Below are positions 25,764 through 34,667 of a stretch of 64,000 nucleotides of DNA, piece by piece. This DNA comes from Haloferax mediterranei ATCC 33500 (GTDB lineage: Archaea > Halobacteriota > Halobacteria > Halobacteriales > Haloferacaceae). The notes under the pieces were generated by a model that was given only the letters and a program-made list of their open reading frames with translations, searched no databases and was not told the origin of the DNA. Location: contig NC_017941.2 in the NCBI RefSeq assembly GCF_000306765.2, positions 930,001-994,000 on the forward strand, given 5' to 3'. Each line of letters begins with the position of its first letter. The first letter of the stretch is position 1. Made by a program: the position numbers and the translations under genes.

Positions 25764-26313
25764 TACCAGTTGATTCCGGGCATTGACTGATAAACTCGGT
25801 GGTGTGGGCCGTCTCACGGCCTTTGGTGGCATGCTACAGTCGCGCAATTAATTGCTATGAATCATGATTTATCCACCCAATTCTGAATTGAACATTTCAA
25901 GCAGATAGCTTCGAAATACCAGTGTAGATAGGACAAATACATATAGTAACGCCCTGAAAATAACGGCACATATTATTCTCGTCAGATACTGACTGTTTCC
26001 TTCATTACGAGCAGGCATATATTCGACTCCGAAACGAGGTGTGGCAACGATACAGAATCTATCGTACAGAAATCAGCGCTTCTAACCAACGCCCGCACGC
26101 TCCCTGCGATACTCCGTCAGCCAACCGCTGAGCAGGTATCTGAAACACCATCAAATACCGGCATATATCAGATTCAATAAGGAATATGTCTCGGGAGACT
26201 TTTTGGCGCGACGAAACTATGAGGGGCTTCTTGAGCCGGTTCTCTGATTTCGGCCAGCCTAAATTTATCTAAAATATGATAATACTTATCGGCACCGAGT
26301 CACTACATTCGAT
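25764..26313. other. 550-nt AT-rich intergenic region
   Basis: The longest gap without an assigned gene in the window. Much of 25850-26290 is far more AT-rich than the flanks, with many TATA-like words (aattaatt, catatatt, catatatc, aaatttatc) and stops in all frames. A GC-richer island at 26080-26140 has no convincing ORF on either strand. It could hold the ACD promoter, a degraded mobile remnant or a small RNA. I see no terminal repeats or tRNA fold. Confidence 0.5.
26281..26290 (+). promoter_or_regulatory. TATA box of the ZIP transporter gene
   Basis: aatacttatc lies 24-33 nt before the ATG at 26314, fitting a leaderless mRNA. Further AT-rich words immediately upstream (aaatttatc, aaaatatg) could extend the promoter or be operator sequence for a metal regulator. 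Confidence 0.45.
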
Positions 26314-27111
26314 ATGGAGCAATTCGCCGCCCTCGCGTTCGTTTTTGTCGCGGGGCTTATCACGGCCATCGCAACCGGTATCGGCGCGATTCCGTTCTTC
26401 TTCGTGTCGGACGTGAGCGACCGCTGGAACGTGGCGCTCTGGGGTATCGCCTCGGGCATCATGGTGTCCGCATCGCTGTTCGGTCTCATCTTCGAGGGTC
26501 TCGCCAACGGGACGCCGATACAACTCGGTATCGGCCTTCTCGCGGGCGTCGTACTCGTTCTCGCCGCACACCACATTATCGAGGGTGCGGAGGTCAACCC
26601 GAAAAACTACGAAGAGGCGGACTTCCGAAAGCTCGCGTTGATTCTCGGCATCCTCACCGTCCACAGTTTCCCAGAGGGCGTCGCCGTCGGCGTCTCCTTC
26701 GCCGACCTCGGTCTGGAAGGTGGGTTCCAACTTCTGGGCTTTGCAGTCCCGCTACTGGCGGTGTTCATGACCGTCGCCATCTCGATTCACAACATCCCCG
26801 AGGGGCTTGCTATCTCCATCCCGCTTCGGACGATGGACGTGCCCAACTGGAAACTCGTGTGGTGGGCGATTTTCTCCAGCCTGCCGCAACCCCTCGGCGC
26901 GGTCATCGCGTTCTACTTCGTGCGCATCGCACGCGAGTTCCTCCCGTTTGGCTTCGGGTTCGCGGCGGGGGCGATGGTGTTCCTCGTCCTCACGGAGTTC
27001 ATCCCCGAAGCGCTGGAACTCGGCGAACGTCTCCCACGCGGCGGGAAGGTCGAACTGCTCGGTGGACTCGCTGCCGGGTTCGTCATCATGATTCCGCTGG
27101 CGTTCATCTAA
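26314..27111 (+). CDS. ZIP family divalent metal transporter
   Basis: A 265-aa membrane protein with about eight helices. The two metal-binding helix motifs are present: HSFPEG (about residues 113-118) and HNIPEG (about 155-160), characteristic of ZIP/ZupT zinc, iron or manganese importers. The His-rich cytoplasmic loop between helices 3 and 4 is short, as in prokaryotic members. It is monocistronic. The metal specificity is not readable from sequence. Confidence 0.9.
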   Translation: MEQFAALAFVFVAGLITAIATGIGAIPFFFVSDVSDRWNVALWGIASGIMVSASLFGLIFEGLANGTPIQLGIGLLAGVVLVLAAHHIIEGAEVNPKNYEEADFRKLALILGILTVHSFPEGVAVGVSFADLGLEGGFQLLGFAVPLLAVFMTVAISIHNIPEGLAISIPLRTMDVPNWKLVWWAIFSSLPQPLGAVIAFYFVRIAREFLPFGFGFAAGAMVFLVLTEFIPEALELGERLPRGGKVELLGGLAAGFVIMIPLAFI

Positions 27112-27189
27112 GTACGGCACCCAGAAGAGCAGACGGTGCCGTCGCTTTCGACAGAAAAATACGAAGAATCGTTCGACCGGTGACGCGAC

Positions 27190-27474
27190 TTAGTGCGAGT
27201 GGCCGAGCGCGTCGGAGAGCGGGACGCCGAAGCGCTCTTCGAACAGCTCTTCCATCTTCTCGTTGATTTCGGCGATGTCGGCGGGCGCGCCGCCTTCGCT
27301 GTGATGTGCGACGACGTGGGCCTGCTGTGCGAACGCCTGTACGACGACGTCGGCGACGACGTCCGTCGGTTCCTCGCCCTGCTCCGAGAAGATATCGACG
27401 AGACCCGCGGGGAGTGCAACGTCTTCTGTGTCACCGTTCGGTCCTTCGATGGTGTATGTCTCAGTTTCGACCAT
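27190..27474 (-). CDS. small acidic haloarchaeal protein (DUF7545-like)
   Basis: A 94-aa soluble acidic protein (MVETETYTIEGPNGDTEDVA) with a helical second half containing QQAHVVAHHSEG and ending in the His-containing DALGHSH. No catalytic motif is evident. I recall it as DUF7545, unknown function. It stands alone between the ZIP gene (convergent) and the ABC exporter operon end (same strand, 95-nt gap). Confidence 0.7.
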   Translation of the reverse strand: MVETETYTIEGPNGDTEDVALPAGLVDIFSEQGEEPTDVVADVVVQAFAQQAHVVAHHSEGGAPADIAEINEKMEELFEERFGVPLSDALGHSH

Positions 27475-27569
27475 GCCCCCACGTGGGTTCGGCGCGGGTT
27501 AAGGCTTGAGTTTGCGGGCGTCGACAGTACCCTGCCGGAGGCCACTCGAAGACGGTCGCCGACGCTCCG

Positions 27570-28325
27570 TCAGTCGGTTTGCGGAATGGCCAGCGTGCCC
27601 GCCACGAAGAACACAACCGAAAGCCCCGCGAGGATTGCGAGATTCATCGCCCAGTCGCCGCCCGTGTAGGTAAGCGCCCTGACGCCGCGGGCGAAGAACG
27701 TCAGCGGCGAGAGGTTCAGCGCCGGCACGAACCACGTCGGCAGCAGGTCGGGCGTCACGAACGTCTCCGAGAGGAACAAAAGCGGGAGCGCGATGGCATT
27801 GCTCGCGGCGATGACACCGTCTTGCGAGTCGGCGACGCTGCCGATGATGGCACCGAGGCCGCAGAACAGCGTCACCCCGAGTGCGACGAAGGGGACGACT
27901 GCCAGCGTCGGTGCCGACAGCGGAATCGACGCGCCGGTCACGAGCACCGATAGCCCGAGGAGCAACAGCGCCGCGAGACCGATGACGACGACGTTCACGA
28001 GCGAGTGCGCCAACAGCCATTCCGCCCGGGAAAGCGGCGTCGTCGCCAACTTCTCGAAGCGGTTGCCCTCGCGATGCCGAGCGATGGTGCTACCGACCCG
28101 CGAGAGCGGGGTGAAGAGTACGACGACGGCGAGATAGCCGGCGATGTAGTACTCCTTGGGTTCGGCGAAGAGACCACCGCCGGTCGGCTGTGTCTGCACG
28201 AGCGCCCCGAAGATGACGACGATAATCGCGGGGAAGAAGAACGTGAAGAAGACCGCCGTCCGGCGACGGAGGAACGAGTGCCACGAGGCGACGAACTCCG
28301 AGCGGACGCGCGCGAGCGAACTCAT
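27570..28325 (-). CDS. ABC-2 type transporter permease
   Basis: A 251-aa permease with six membrane helices, a cytoplasmic N-terminus and the ABC-2 pattern in which a large loop separates helix 1 from helix 2. The N-terminal FRRRTAVFFTFFFPAI-like segment (SFLRRRTAVFFTFFFPAIIV) is typical of the exporter family that includes NodJ and drug or daunorubicin exporters. Its ATG overlaps the ATPase stop by 4 nt, so the two form an exporter. The substrate is unknown. Confidence 0.88.
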   Translation of the reverse strand: MSSLARVRSEFVASWHSFLRRRTAVFFTFFFPAIIVVIFGALVQTQPTGGGLFAEPKEYYIAGYLAVVVLFTPLSRVGSTIARHREGNRFEKLATTPLSRAEWLLAHSLVNVVVIGLAALLLLGLSVLVTGASIPLSAPTLAVVPFVALGVTLFCGLGAIIGSVADSQDGVIAASNAIALPLLFLSETFVTPDLLPTWFVPALNLSPLTFFARGVRALTYTGGDWAMNLAILAGLSVVFFVAGTLAIPQTD

Positions 28326-29263
28326 TGTTCACCTCCGATGGCTGCGGCCGCCGCAGGACGTGCCGCCTCGAACTGCTCGCCCGTAAGTGAGAGGTACACT
28401 TCTTCGAGACCCGGTTGCTTCCACACGAGCGATTCGTAGACGACGCCAGCATCGTCGAAGGCGGCGACCGCATCACCGATTTCACGCGGCCCGACGCCGT
28501 AGACGGTGACGCCGTCTTCGGTCATCTCGGTTCGGAGTGCCGGTGAGAGCGTCACGGAATCGAGGTCCGTGCCGCCCGCGGTCCGCACGACGAGTCGGCT
28601 TTCGCCGCCGTACTCGGAGACGAGTTGGTCGGGTCGACCGACCGTGACGAGTTCTCCTTCGTTGAGTAGCCCCACGCGGTCGGCGAGTTGCTCGACTTCC
28701 TCCATCGAGTGACTCGTGAGAAACACCGTGGTTCCGCTGTTTGCGAGGTCTTCGACGAGCGCCCAGAGCGACCGGCGACCGGCGGGGTCGATGCCCGTCG
28801 TGGGTTCGTCGAGAAAGAGTACGTCGGGGTCGTTTACGAGCGTCAGTGCGATACAGGCCCGGCGCTGCTGGCCGCCCGAGAGGTTTTCGTACCACGTATC
28901 GGCGGCGTCGGCGAGACCAACTTCGTCGAGTACTGCGTCGGGATTTCGTGCATCGTCGTAGAGACCGGCGTAGTAGGCAACGAGTTCGCGGGCGGTCAGT
29001 CGCCCCGCGGGCGTGAAGTCCTGCGGGAGCAACCCGAGTCGCTGGCGGTCGACGGCAGTCGGGTCGCCTCCGAGGATGGAAGCCGACCCGGAATCGACCG
29101 TCGTCGTGCCCGTGAGGGCGCGAACCAGCGTCGTCTTCCCCGCGCCGTTCGGACCGATGAGGCCGAAAACCTCCCCTTCGGCGACTGACAGGGAGACGCC
29201 CGAAAGCGCCTCCACGTCGCCGTAGGATTTCCTGAGGTCGTCGGCGACGAGTACCTCGTCCAT
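28322..29263 (-). CDS. ABC transporter ATP-binding protein (exporter)
   Basis: A 313-aa ATPase with Walker A GPNGAGKTT (about 38-46), Q-loop LLPQDF, signature LSGGQQRR (about 132-139), Walker B VLFLDEP (about 152-158) and switch His in LTSHSMEE. The extra ~90-residue C-terminal domain (about 220-313) is typical of DrrA/CcmA-type exporters. It forms an operon with the overlapping downstream permease. Drug, lipid or polyketide-like export is possible; the cargo is not resolved. Confidence 0.92.
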   Translation of the reverse strand: MDEVLVADDLRKSYGDVEALSGVSLSVAEGEVFGLIGPNGAGKTTLVRALTGTTTVDSGSASILGGDPTAVDRQRLGLLPQDFTPAGRLTARELVAYYAGLYDDARNPDAVLDEVGLADAADTWYENLSGGQQRRACIALTLVNDPDVLFLDEPTTGIDPAGRRSLWALVEDLANSGTTVFLTSHSMEEVEQLADRVGLLNEGELVTVGRPDQLVSEYGGESRLVVRTAGGTDLDSVTLSPALRTEMTEDGVTVYGVGPREIGDAVAAFDDAGVVYESLVWKQPGLEEVYLSLTGEQFEAARPAAAAAIGGEQ

Positions 29264-29407
29264 GTCCTATCCGACGGACCGGTCGGGTGGTAAGGGATTC
29301 GGAATCGACACCCGATTCGAGAGATACGGTGAAGGCTCGTTGCCACGGCCCCGCTCGCCGCCGGACTCGGAGTAAACCTTACTCTTGTAGCAATGGTATC
29401 AAATTGC

Positions 29408-30820
29408 ATGCTTGGGTCCCGACGCGACTTCCTCGCCGCAACCGGCGTCACGCTCCTTGGTGGACTCGCCGGGTGTGCTGGCGCACCCATCGATGGCAGC
29501 GACGGAGGCGGTGGCTCCGGCGGTAACGACACGACGACAACAGTCCCGCCGGACGGAACAACCACAACCGACTCGCAGGACCGACCCGACGACTCGGATT
29601 CGCTGTCGGGTCTCGAAGTCGGCTACGAGACGCTCGCCGGTGGCTTCACCTCGCCCGTCGATGTCGCCATTCCCGAGGCGTTCGACGGGACGAAGCGGTT
29701 CGTCGTCGACCAACCCGGCCGTATCTGGTTGCACGACGAATCCGGACTCCGGAGTAACCCCTATCTCGACATCACGGACCGCGTCGTCGACGTGGGTGGC
29801 TACGACGAACGCGGCCTTCTCGGGCTTGCGTTTCATCCCGAATTCGGGGACAACGGGCGGCTCTATCTCCGATACAGCGCACCGTCTCGGTCCGGAACGC
29901 CCTCGAACTACAGCCACACTTTCGTCCTGAGTGAACTGACGGTCGACCCCGAAGCGACGACCGTCTCGGCCGACTCCGAGCGAACCCTGCTCGAAATTCC
30001 CGAACCGCAGTCGAACCACAACGCCGGCGCTATCGTGTTCGGTCCCGACGGCTACCTCTACGTCGCTGTCGGCGACGGCGGCGGCGCAAACGACGAGGGC
30101 CGCGGCCACGTGAACGACTGGTACGGAGCAGTCACCGGCGGAAACGGACAGGACGTGACGACGAATCTCCTCGGGAGTATCCTCCGCATCGACGTGGACT
30201 CCGAAGGCGGCGTTTCAGGGAACGACGACCGACCATACGGCATCCCCGAAGACAACCCGCTCGTCGGGCGCGACGGACTGGACGAACAGTACGCGTGGGG
30301 GCTTCGGAACCCGTGGCGACTGTCGTTCGACGGCGAGGACTGCTACGTCGCCGACGTGGGACAGAACGCGTGGGAGGAAGTGAACCTCCTCCAGAAGGGC
30401 GGGAACTACGGTTGGAACGTCCGAGAGGGAGCACACTGCTTCCGGGCGGACGATTGTCCGACAGAGACGCCCGGTGGGGACCCGCTTTTCGACCCTGTTC
30501 TCGAATATCCACACGGCGGGAACGGTCCCTCGGGCATCGCCGTCATCGGCGGCTACGTCTACCGCGGCGACGAGATTCCGGCACTCTCGGACGTGTACGT
30601 CTTCGCCGACTGGCAGGCACAGGGGCGTCTATTCGCCGCCCGCCCGCAGAAGTCGCGTCCGTGGAACATCACCGAAATCCCCATCGCAGAGCGCGACGAC
30701 GGGGGCAAGTACGTGCTCGCGTTCGGCCGCGACCCGGCGGGGGAACTCTACGTCTGTACCAGCGGCAACAGGCGAGTTAGCGGCGCTTCGGGTACGCTTA
30801 ACCGACTGACGAGTGCTTGA
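29408..30820 (+). CDS. PQQ-dependent sugar dehydrogenase-like lipoprotein
   Basis: A 470-aa soluble-glucose-dehydrogenase-type six-bladed beta-propeller (GSDH family). The signal GSRRDFLAATGVTLLGGLAG is a Tat motif followed by lipobox LAGC (Cys at about residue 23), so it is exported folded and lipid-anchored. A Gly/Thr/Asp-rich linker (about 30-60) precedes the propeller, which has the family segments RGLLGLAFHPEF, FGPDGYLYVAVGDGG and YAWGLRNPWRLSFD. PQQ synthesis genes are not in the window, so the true cofactor and sugar are unknown. I use ATG 29408; an in-frame ATG 15 nt upstream is possible. Confidence 0.87.
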   Translation: MLGSRRDFLAATGVTLLGGLAGCAGAPIDGSDGGGGSGGNDTTTTVPPDGTTTTDSQDRPDDSDSLSGLEVGYETLAGGFTSPVDVAIPEAFDGTKRFVVDQPGRIWLHDESGLRSNPYLDITDRVVDVGGYDERGLLGLAFHPEFGDNGRLYLRYSAPSRSGTPSNYSHTFVLSELTVDPEATTVSADSERTLLEIPEPQSNHNAGAIVFGPDGYLYVAVGDGGGANDEGRGHVNDWYGAVTGGNGQDVTTNLLGSILRIDVDSEGGVSGNDDRPYGIPEDNPLVGRDGLDEQYAWGLRNPWRLSFDGEDCYVADVGQNAWEEVNLLQKGGNYGWNVREGAHCFRADDCPTETPGGDPLFDPVLEYPHGGNGPSGIAVIGGYVYRGDEIPALSDVYVFADWQAQGRLFAARPQKSRPWNITEIPIAERDDGGKYVLAFGRDPAGELYVCTSGNRRVSGASGTLNRLTSA

Positions 30821-30840
30821 TACCAGCACTCTCGGCAGAT

Positions 30841-31839
30841 TTAGGCGTCACCGTTGACGTTGACTCGGCGACCCGTCGTCGCTGATTCGTAGGCCGCTTC
30901 GGTCAGCGCCGTGACCTGTAGTGCATCCTCGGGCGGGGTGAGGAGGTCGCCCTCGTCGCGAGCAGCATCGACGAAGTTACGGAGTTTCTTCCGCGCCAAC
31001 GCCTCGAACTCGGGAACCGGTGGATTTGCGCGGTAGGTCATATCGCCCTCGGCCACTTCGATGGTTTTGCCGTCGAACGTGACCATCCCTTCAGTACCGA
31101 TAACTCGGAACCATTCTCCGGGGTCCGGGACGCTCGACCCGTCGCCCGAGACAGCCACACTGGCCGTGAGTCGCTCACCATCTCTGTCGAGGACGACCGC
31201 GAGCGCGGAGTTCACGTCCACGTCGTAGCCGCGGTGGTCGACTGCGGCCGCGACCGTGACGGGCTTCGAACGCGTCACCCAGAGCATCGCATCGAGAAGG
31301 TGCGACCCCGAATCGTACAGTTGGCCGCCGCCCGAACGCGCGGGGTCGCCGCGCCACTCGTCTTTCGTCCACTCTATCCACTCCTGTTCGAGGTGACAGA
31401 CGACCATGTGCGGGTCGCCGATGCGGCCGGAGTCGATGATGCGACGCAGTTCGTGGAATCGCGGGTCTAAGTGTCGTTGGTACCCGACCGCGAGGATGAG
31501 ACCTTCCTCTTCGGCGCGGTCGATGAGTGCGCGTGCGCCGCCGAGGTCGGTTACCATCGGCTTTTCGACGTGAACGTGCAGTCCCGTTTCCAGTGCCGCG
31601 AGTGCTTGGTTAAAATGCTCCGCGTGCGGCGACGCGATGGCCACGGCGTCGAGGAACTCGCCGTCGAGCAACGCCTCGACGGATTCGTATGTCGTGGCGT
31701 CGAACCCGTCTTCGAAGCGCTCGCGGGCGTCGTCGTCCGGGTCGACACCGGCAACGACGCTCACACCGTCTAACTCGTCGAGGAGGCGGCATTCGATGGT
31801 CCCGAGCGTGCCGAGTCCAATACCTGCGACTCTGAACAT
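30841..31839 (-). CDS. Gfo/Idh/MocA family oxidoreductase
   Basis: A 332-aa NAD(P)-dependent dehydrogenase with Rossmann loop GIGLGTLG (about 6-13), the family signature EKPMVTD (about 95-101) and a C-terminal substrate-binding beta-sheet domain. The catalytic His region is GSHLLDAMLWV (about 176-186). It probably acts on a sugar or polyol. Convergent with the PQQ-sugar-dehydrogenase-like gene across only 20 nt, so a shared sugar role is possible but not shown. Confidence 0.88.
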   Translation of the reverse strand: MFRVAGIGLGTLGTIECRLLDELDGVSVVAGVDPDDDARERFEDGFDATTYESVEALLDGEFLDAVAIASPHAEHFNQALAALETGLHVHVEKPMVTDLGGARALIDRAEEEGLILAVGYQRHLDPRFHELRRIIDSGRIGDPHMVVCHLEQEWIEWTKDEWRGDPARSGGGQLYDSGSHLLDAMLWVTRSKPVTVAAAVDHRGYDVDVNSALAVVLDRDGERLTASVAVSGDGSSVPDPGEWFRVIGTEGMVTFDGKTIEVAEGDMTYRANPPVPEFEALARKKLRNFVDAARDEGDLLTPPEDALQVTALTEAAYESATTGRRVNVNGDA

Positions 31840-31918
31840 GGGTTATATGTCGTGGGGAAACCGGAAAAGCGTGCGGACGAGTCACAAATGTTAAATTTGG
31901 GTCATGTATGGGACCACT

Positions 31919-32116
31919 ATGGACGGCGCTATCCTCCAGCGGTTTGCTATCACGCTCGCCGTGTTCGGTGCTGTGTTGTTCTTTGCGGACTCCGTGATTG
32001 GAATTCTGTTCGTCGCTTTCGCGGTCGTGCTCGCAGTAATCCCGGTTTTTGAGGAAATTCGCGACCACTTCGAACCACACCTCCCCGAACGACGCAACAC
32101 CGAAGACCAGAACTGA
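31919..32116 (+). CDS. small two-helix membrane protein
   Basis: A 65-aa protein with hydrophobic helices at about 8-25 and 28-45 and a charged, acidic/Arg-containing C-terminus (HFEPHLPERRNTEDQN). No family is recognised. It is preceded by a TATA-like gttaaattt (31889-31897) about 22-30 nt upstream of the ATG, supporting a leaderless transcript and a real gene. It is divergent from the Gfo/Idh/MocA gene and 52 nt before the aldo/keto reductase. Confidence 0.65.
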   Translation: MDGAILQRFAITLAVFGAVLFFADSVIGILFVAFAVVLAVIPVFEEIRDHFEPHLPERRNTEDQN

Positions 32117-32168
32117 ACACCTCGCCGCAACTCGGACGCTTTAGTCAGCAGCCACCGTCGTATCAAGT

Positions 32169-33191
32169 ATGAGCCTCGATTACCGACGACTCGGGTCGAC
32201 CGGCACCCGGGTTTCCGAACTCTGTTTCGGCACGTGGCGATTCGGCCGGCGAACAGGCGGCATCTTAGAAACCGACGAGGAGGAGGCCCACGAACTTCTC
32301 GACACGTTCGAGGAACTCGGCGGCAACTTCATCGACACCGCCAACGTCTACGGCGACCCGAACGGCACTTCCGAGAAGTATATCGGCAACTGGCTGGCCG
32401 ACCGCGACCGTGAGAACTACGTCATCGCCTCGAAGGTGTACTTCCCCTTCGACGAGGACAACCCGAACGGCCGCGGTCTTTCGCGGACGCACATCCGCAA
32501 CCAAATCGAAGGGACACTCGACCGCCTCGGGACGGACTATCTCGACCTCTACTACATCCACCGCTGGGACGAGGAAACGCCAATCGAAGAGACGCTGCAG
32601 ACGCTGAACGCACTCGTCGAAGAGGGGACGGTGAACTACCTCGGTGCGTCGACGATGGCGGCGTGGCAACTCACGAAGGCGCTCTGGAAGTCTGATGTGG
32701 AAGACTGCACCCGCTTCGACGTGACCCAACCGCTGTTCCACGCGGGCTACTACGAGGACGTAAAAGACTATCTCGACGTGTGCGGCGACCAAGACTTGGC
32801 CGTCTGTCCCTACTCGCCGCTTGCGGGTGGCTTCCTCACCGGGAAATACGAGCGCGCCGACCCGGACGACCCCTCAAAGTACGTCGCGCCCGACGGCGCT
32901 CGCGGCTCGTTCGACGAACGATTCGAGCGGTTCTACGTCTCCGAGCGCGGGTGGCACGTCCTCGACGAAATTCGCGCCGTCTCCAACGAGGTCAACGCCA
33001 GTCCCGCACAGGTCGCACTCCGCTGGTTGATGGACTACCCGGATGCGACCGTCGTCCCCATCGTCGGCGCGCGGACACCCGACCAACTCCGCGAGAACGT
33101 CGGTGCCGCGGACGTCGACCTCACGTCCGACCAGTGGGAGCGAATTATGAACGCCCGCTACGACGAGGAAGGCAAGCGCTGGGGGCACTGA
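32169..33191 (+). CDS. aldo/keto reductase
   Basis: A 340-aa (beta/alpha)8 NADPH-dependent reductase of the AKR superfamily (YghZ/Kv-beta-like group). Catalytic residues are visible as Asp and Tyr in FIDTANVYGDPNG (about 55-67), Lys in VIASKVYF (about 86-93) and His in YYIHRWDEE (about 127-135). The C-terminal cofactor-binding motif is VPIVGARTPDQL. The substrate cannot be predicted. Confidence 0.91.
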   Translation: MSLDYRRLGSTGTRVSELCFGTWRFGRRTGGILETDEEEAHELLDTFEELGGNFIDTANVYGDPNGTSEKYIGNWLADRDRENYVIASKVYFPFDEDNPNGRGLSRTHIRNQIEGTLDRLGTDYLDLYYIHRWDEETPIEETLQTLNALVEEGTVNYLGASTMAAWQLTKALWKSDVEDCTRFDVTQPLFHAGYYEDVKDYLDVCGDQDLAVCPYSPLAGGFLTGKYERADPDDPSKYVAPDGARGSFDERFERFYVSERGWHVLDEIRAVSNEVNASPAQVALRWLMDYPDATVVPIVGARTPDQLRENVGAADVDLTSDQWERIMNARYDEEGKRWGH

Positions 33192-33219
33192 GCGGCCGTA
33201 CAACCCCTTACTTCCCGCC

Positions 33220-33624
33220 TCACGCGATACCGAGGTCTCTGAGGAAGTCGCCGATGACGTGGGCGTAGAGGACGACTGCGACGAATGCGGCGAGCGACCC
33301 CGTTCCTGAAAGCGCGAGTCCACCGACCGCGATGCCGCCGATGAGGTGGTGACTCAGGAGTCGCTTGCGGTTAAAATCGGGGCCGAAGTCGGCGAAGACC
33401 TTCTCCTGTTCGAGGATACCGACTCGAGGGTTCGTCACGGCGAGTCTGAGATTGTGCCAGTCGCCGCGTTCGACGCGCGCGATGACGAAGTGGTCGAGGT
33501 CGATGAAGACGCTTATCAGCACCGCGACGGCGACAAGGAGCGCCACGCTACCCGGTGGATGCAGGGCGACCGCTGCGGCCGCGCCGACGACTCCACCGAC
33601 GACGGCGTGTTCGAGCGATTTCAC
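33220..33624 (-). CDS. membrane-bound metal-dependent hydrolase-like protein (DUF457/YbcI type)
   Basis: A 134-aa membrane protein with about four helices. It has the scattered metal-ligand residues of the YdjM/YbcI family: His in LEHAVVGG, IDLDHF near residue 45, HHLIGG near 92 and HVIGDFLRD near the end. The family is putative zinc-dependent membrane hydrolases. The protein is shorter than usual but has all four motifs. Convergent with the aldo/keto reductase across 28 nt and just downstream of the SelT/Rdx-like gene. Confidence 0.75.
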   Translation of the reverse strand: MKSLEHAVVGGVVGAAAAVALHPPGSVALLVAVAVLISVFIDLDHFVIARVERGDWHNLRLAVTNPRVGILEQEKVFADFGPDFNRKRLLSHHLIGGIAVGGLALSGTGSLAAFVAVVLYAHVIGDFLRDLGIA

Positions 33625-33653
33625 AGTTCACGTGAGGCCACAGTTGGGTGACT

Positions 33654-33890
33654 TCACGGAGAGACGTGCGACCGGACCCGCCGGAGCACGAGGTCCGGGT
33701 CGTACTCGTCTTCGGACTTATCCCAGACGCGTTCGCCATCGACGGTAACTCTGAGGACACCGTTTTCTCCAGTTACGAGGGCGACGCGGTCCAGTCGCTG
33801 GCCGAACTGCTGGAGTAGGTTGTGTTGCATCTCTTCGGCGCGGTCGAGAAGTCCGCACGGGACACAGTACTCGATTTCTACCTCGGTCAT
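33654..33890 (-). CDS. SelT/SelW/SelH-like Rdx family protein
   Basis: A 78-aa thioredoxin-fold protein whose first strand leads into CVPC (C9, C12 in IEYCVPCGLLDRA), the redox-active CxxC(U) position of the selenoprotein W/T/H (Rdx) family. Cys replaces selenocysteine. The C-terminal GVLRVTVDGERVWDKS segment matches the family's substrate loop. I start at ATG 33890 (MTEVEIEYC), since the open frame continues much further upstream but overlaps the next gene and is not conserved-looking. Confidence 0.85.
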   Translation of the reverse strand: MTEVEIEYCVPCGLLDRAEEMQHNLLQQFGQRLDRVALVTGENGVLRVTVDGERVWDKSEDEYDPDLVLRRVRSHVSP

Positions 33891-33976
33891 ATCTCGTTCT
33901 ACACGGTGGACAGGGAAAAACGAGACGGCGGAACATACAGACCGTGGGTGGTGGAAGGTGGTGTCCCCGAAGCCGA

Positions 33977-34633
33977 CTACCGACCGAATCCGGGTCGCCA
34001 CCGGAGCAAGACGACGGTCACGAGGAACACGAGCGTCGAGAGGTCGTACGAGAGCGTCGTCACGGTCGCCGCGATGGCGGTCCCGCTCCCGAAAACGCTC
34101 GTGACGAGTGAGGCGAGGAGTGGCCACGAACACGAGACACACGAGAACAGACCGACGATTCCCGAGACGGCAGCACCCGCTGCCTCGACGACCGTGTCGT
34201 AGACGAGGAACGCGAGCGCGGCGTAGCCGACGACGCGCGCCGGCATGAGGATGAGGTTGAACAGGTCGCCGCCGTAGATGAGTGCCGGTCCCCATCCCGG
34301 CGGGAGGAACGAGACGCGAACGCCGTTGCTGCCGCCGGGAACCGGACCGGTGACGAGACCACCGGCGACGGCCAAGAGCACGAAGTAGCCGATGGCGATG
34401 GCGGCCGCCTTGCGCTTGGTCGCTGTCGATGCGGGTGCGACATCGATGTCGAACAGCACCCAGAGACCGACGGCAACCCACAGGACGCCGTACAGTGCGT
34501 ATCGCGGTGCGCCGACGGTCGCCTCGGTGGCAAGCAGGTAGACGAACGTCAGAATCAGCGTCGTGTTCACGGCGAACGCGGCTTTGAGCAGACTCGCTCG
34601 CGTCGGGCGCGGAAGTGCGGATGCAGTGGCCAT
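33977..34633 (-). CDS. polytopic membrane protein next to haem synthase (DUF7546-like)
   Basis: A 218-aa protein with six to seven membrane helices. The penultimate one begins LFSCVSCSWPLLASL, carrying two Cys three residues apart (CxxC) at about 166-169. I recall the family as DUF7546, unknown function. It lies 34 nt downstream of the CtaA/CtaB fusion on the same strand, so it is probably in the same transcript. A role in haem-copper oxidase assembly is a guess from context and the CxxC. ATG 34633 is chosen; an open lead of 19 residues upstream overlaps ctaB. Confidence 0.75.
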   Translation of the reverse strand: MATASALPRPTRASLLKAAFAVNTTLILTFVYLLATEATVGAPRYALYGVLWVAVGLWVLFDIDVAPASTATKRKAAAIAIGYFVLLAVAGGLVTGPVPGGSNGVRVSFLPPGWGPALIYGGDLFNLILMPARVVGYAALAFLVYDTVVEAAGAAVSGIVGLFSCVSCSWPLLASLVTSVFGSGTAIAATVTTLSYDLSTLVFLVTVVLLRWRPGFGR

Positions 34634-34667
34634 GATGTGTTCGAACTGTTGTTTGTAGACGGTGGTC

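Noticed and set aside
26080..26140. transposase remnant in the AT-rich gap
   Set aside because: The GC-richer island suggested decayed coding sequence, but translations on both strands hit stops within about 20 codons and match nothing I recognise.
33891..34481. long upstream extension of the SelT/Rdx-like frame
   Set aside because: It overlaps the DUF7546-like gene on the same strand in another frame and is Arg-rich and motif-free, while the CxxC domain is complete from ATG 33890.
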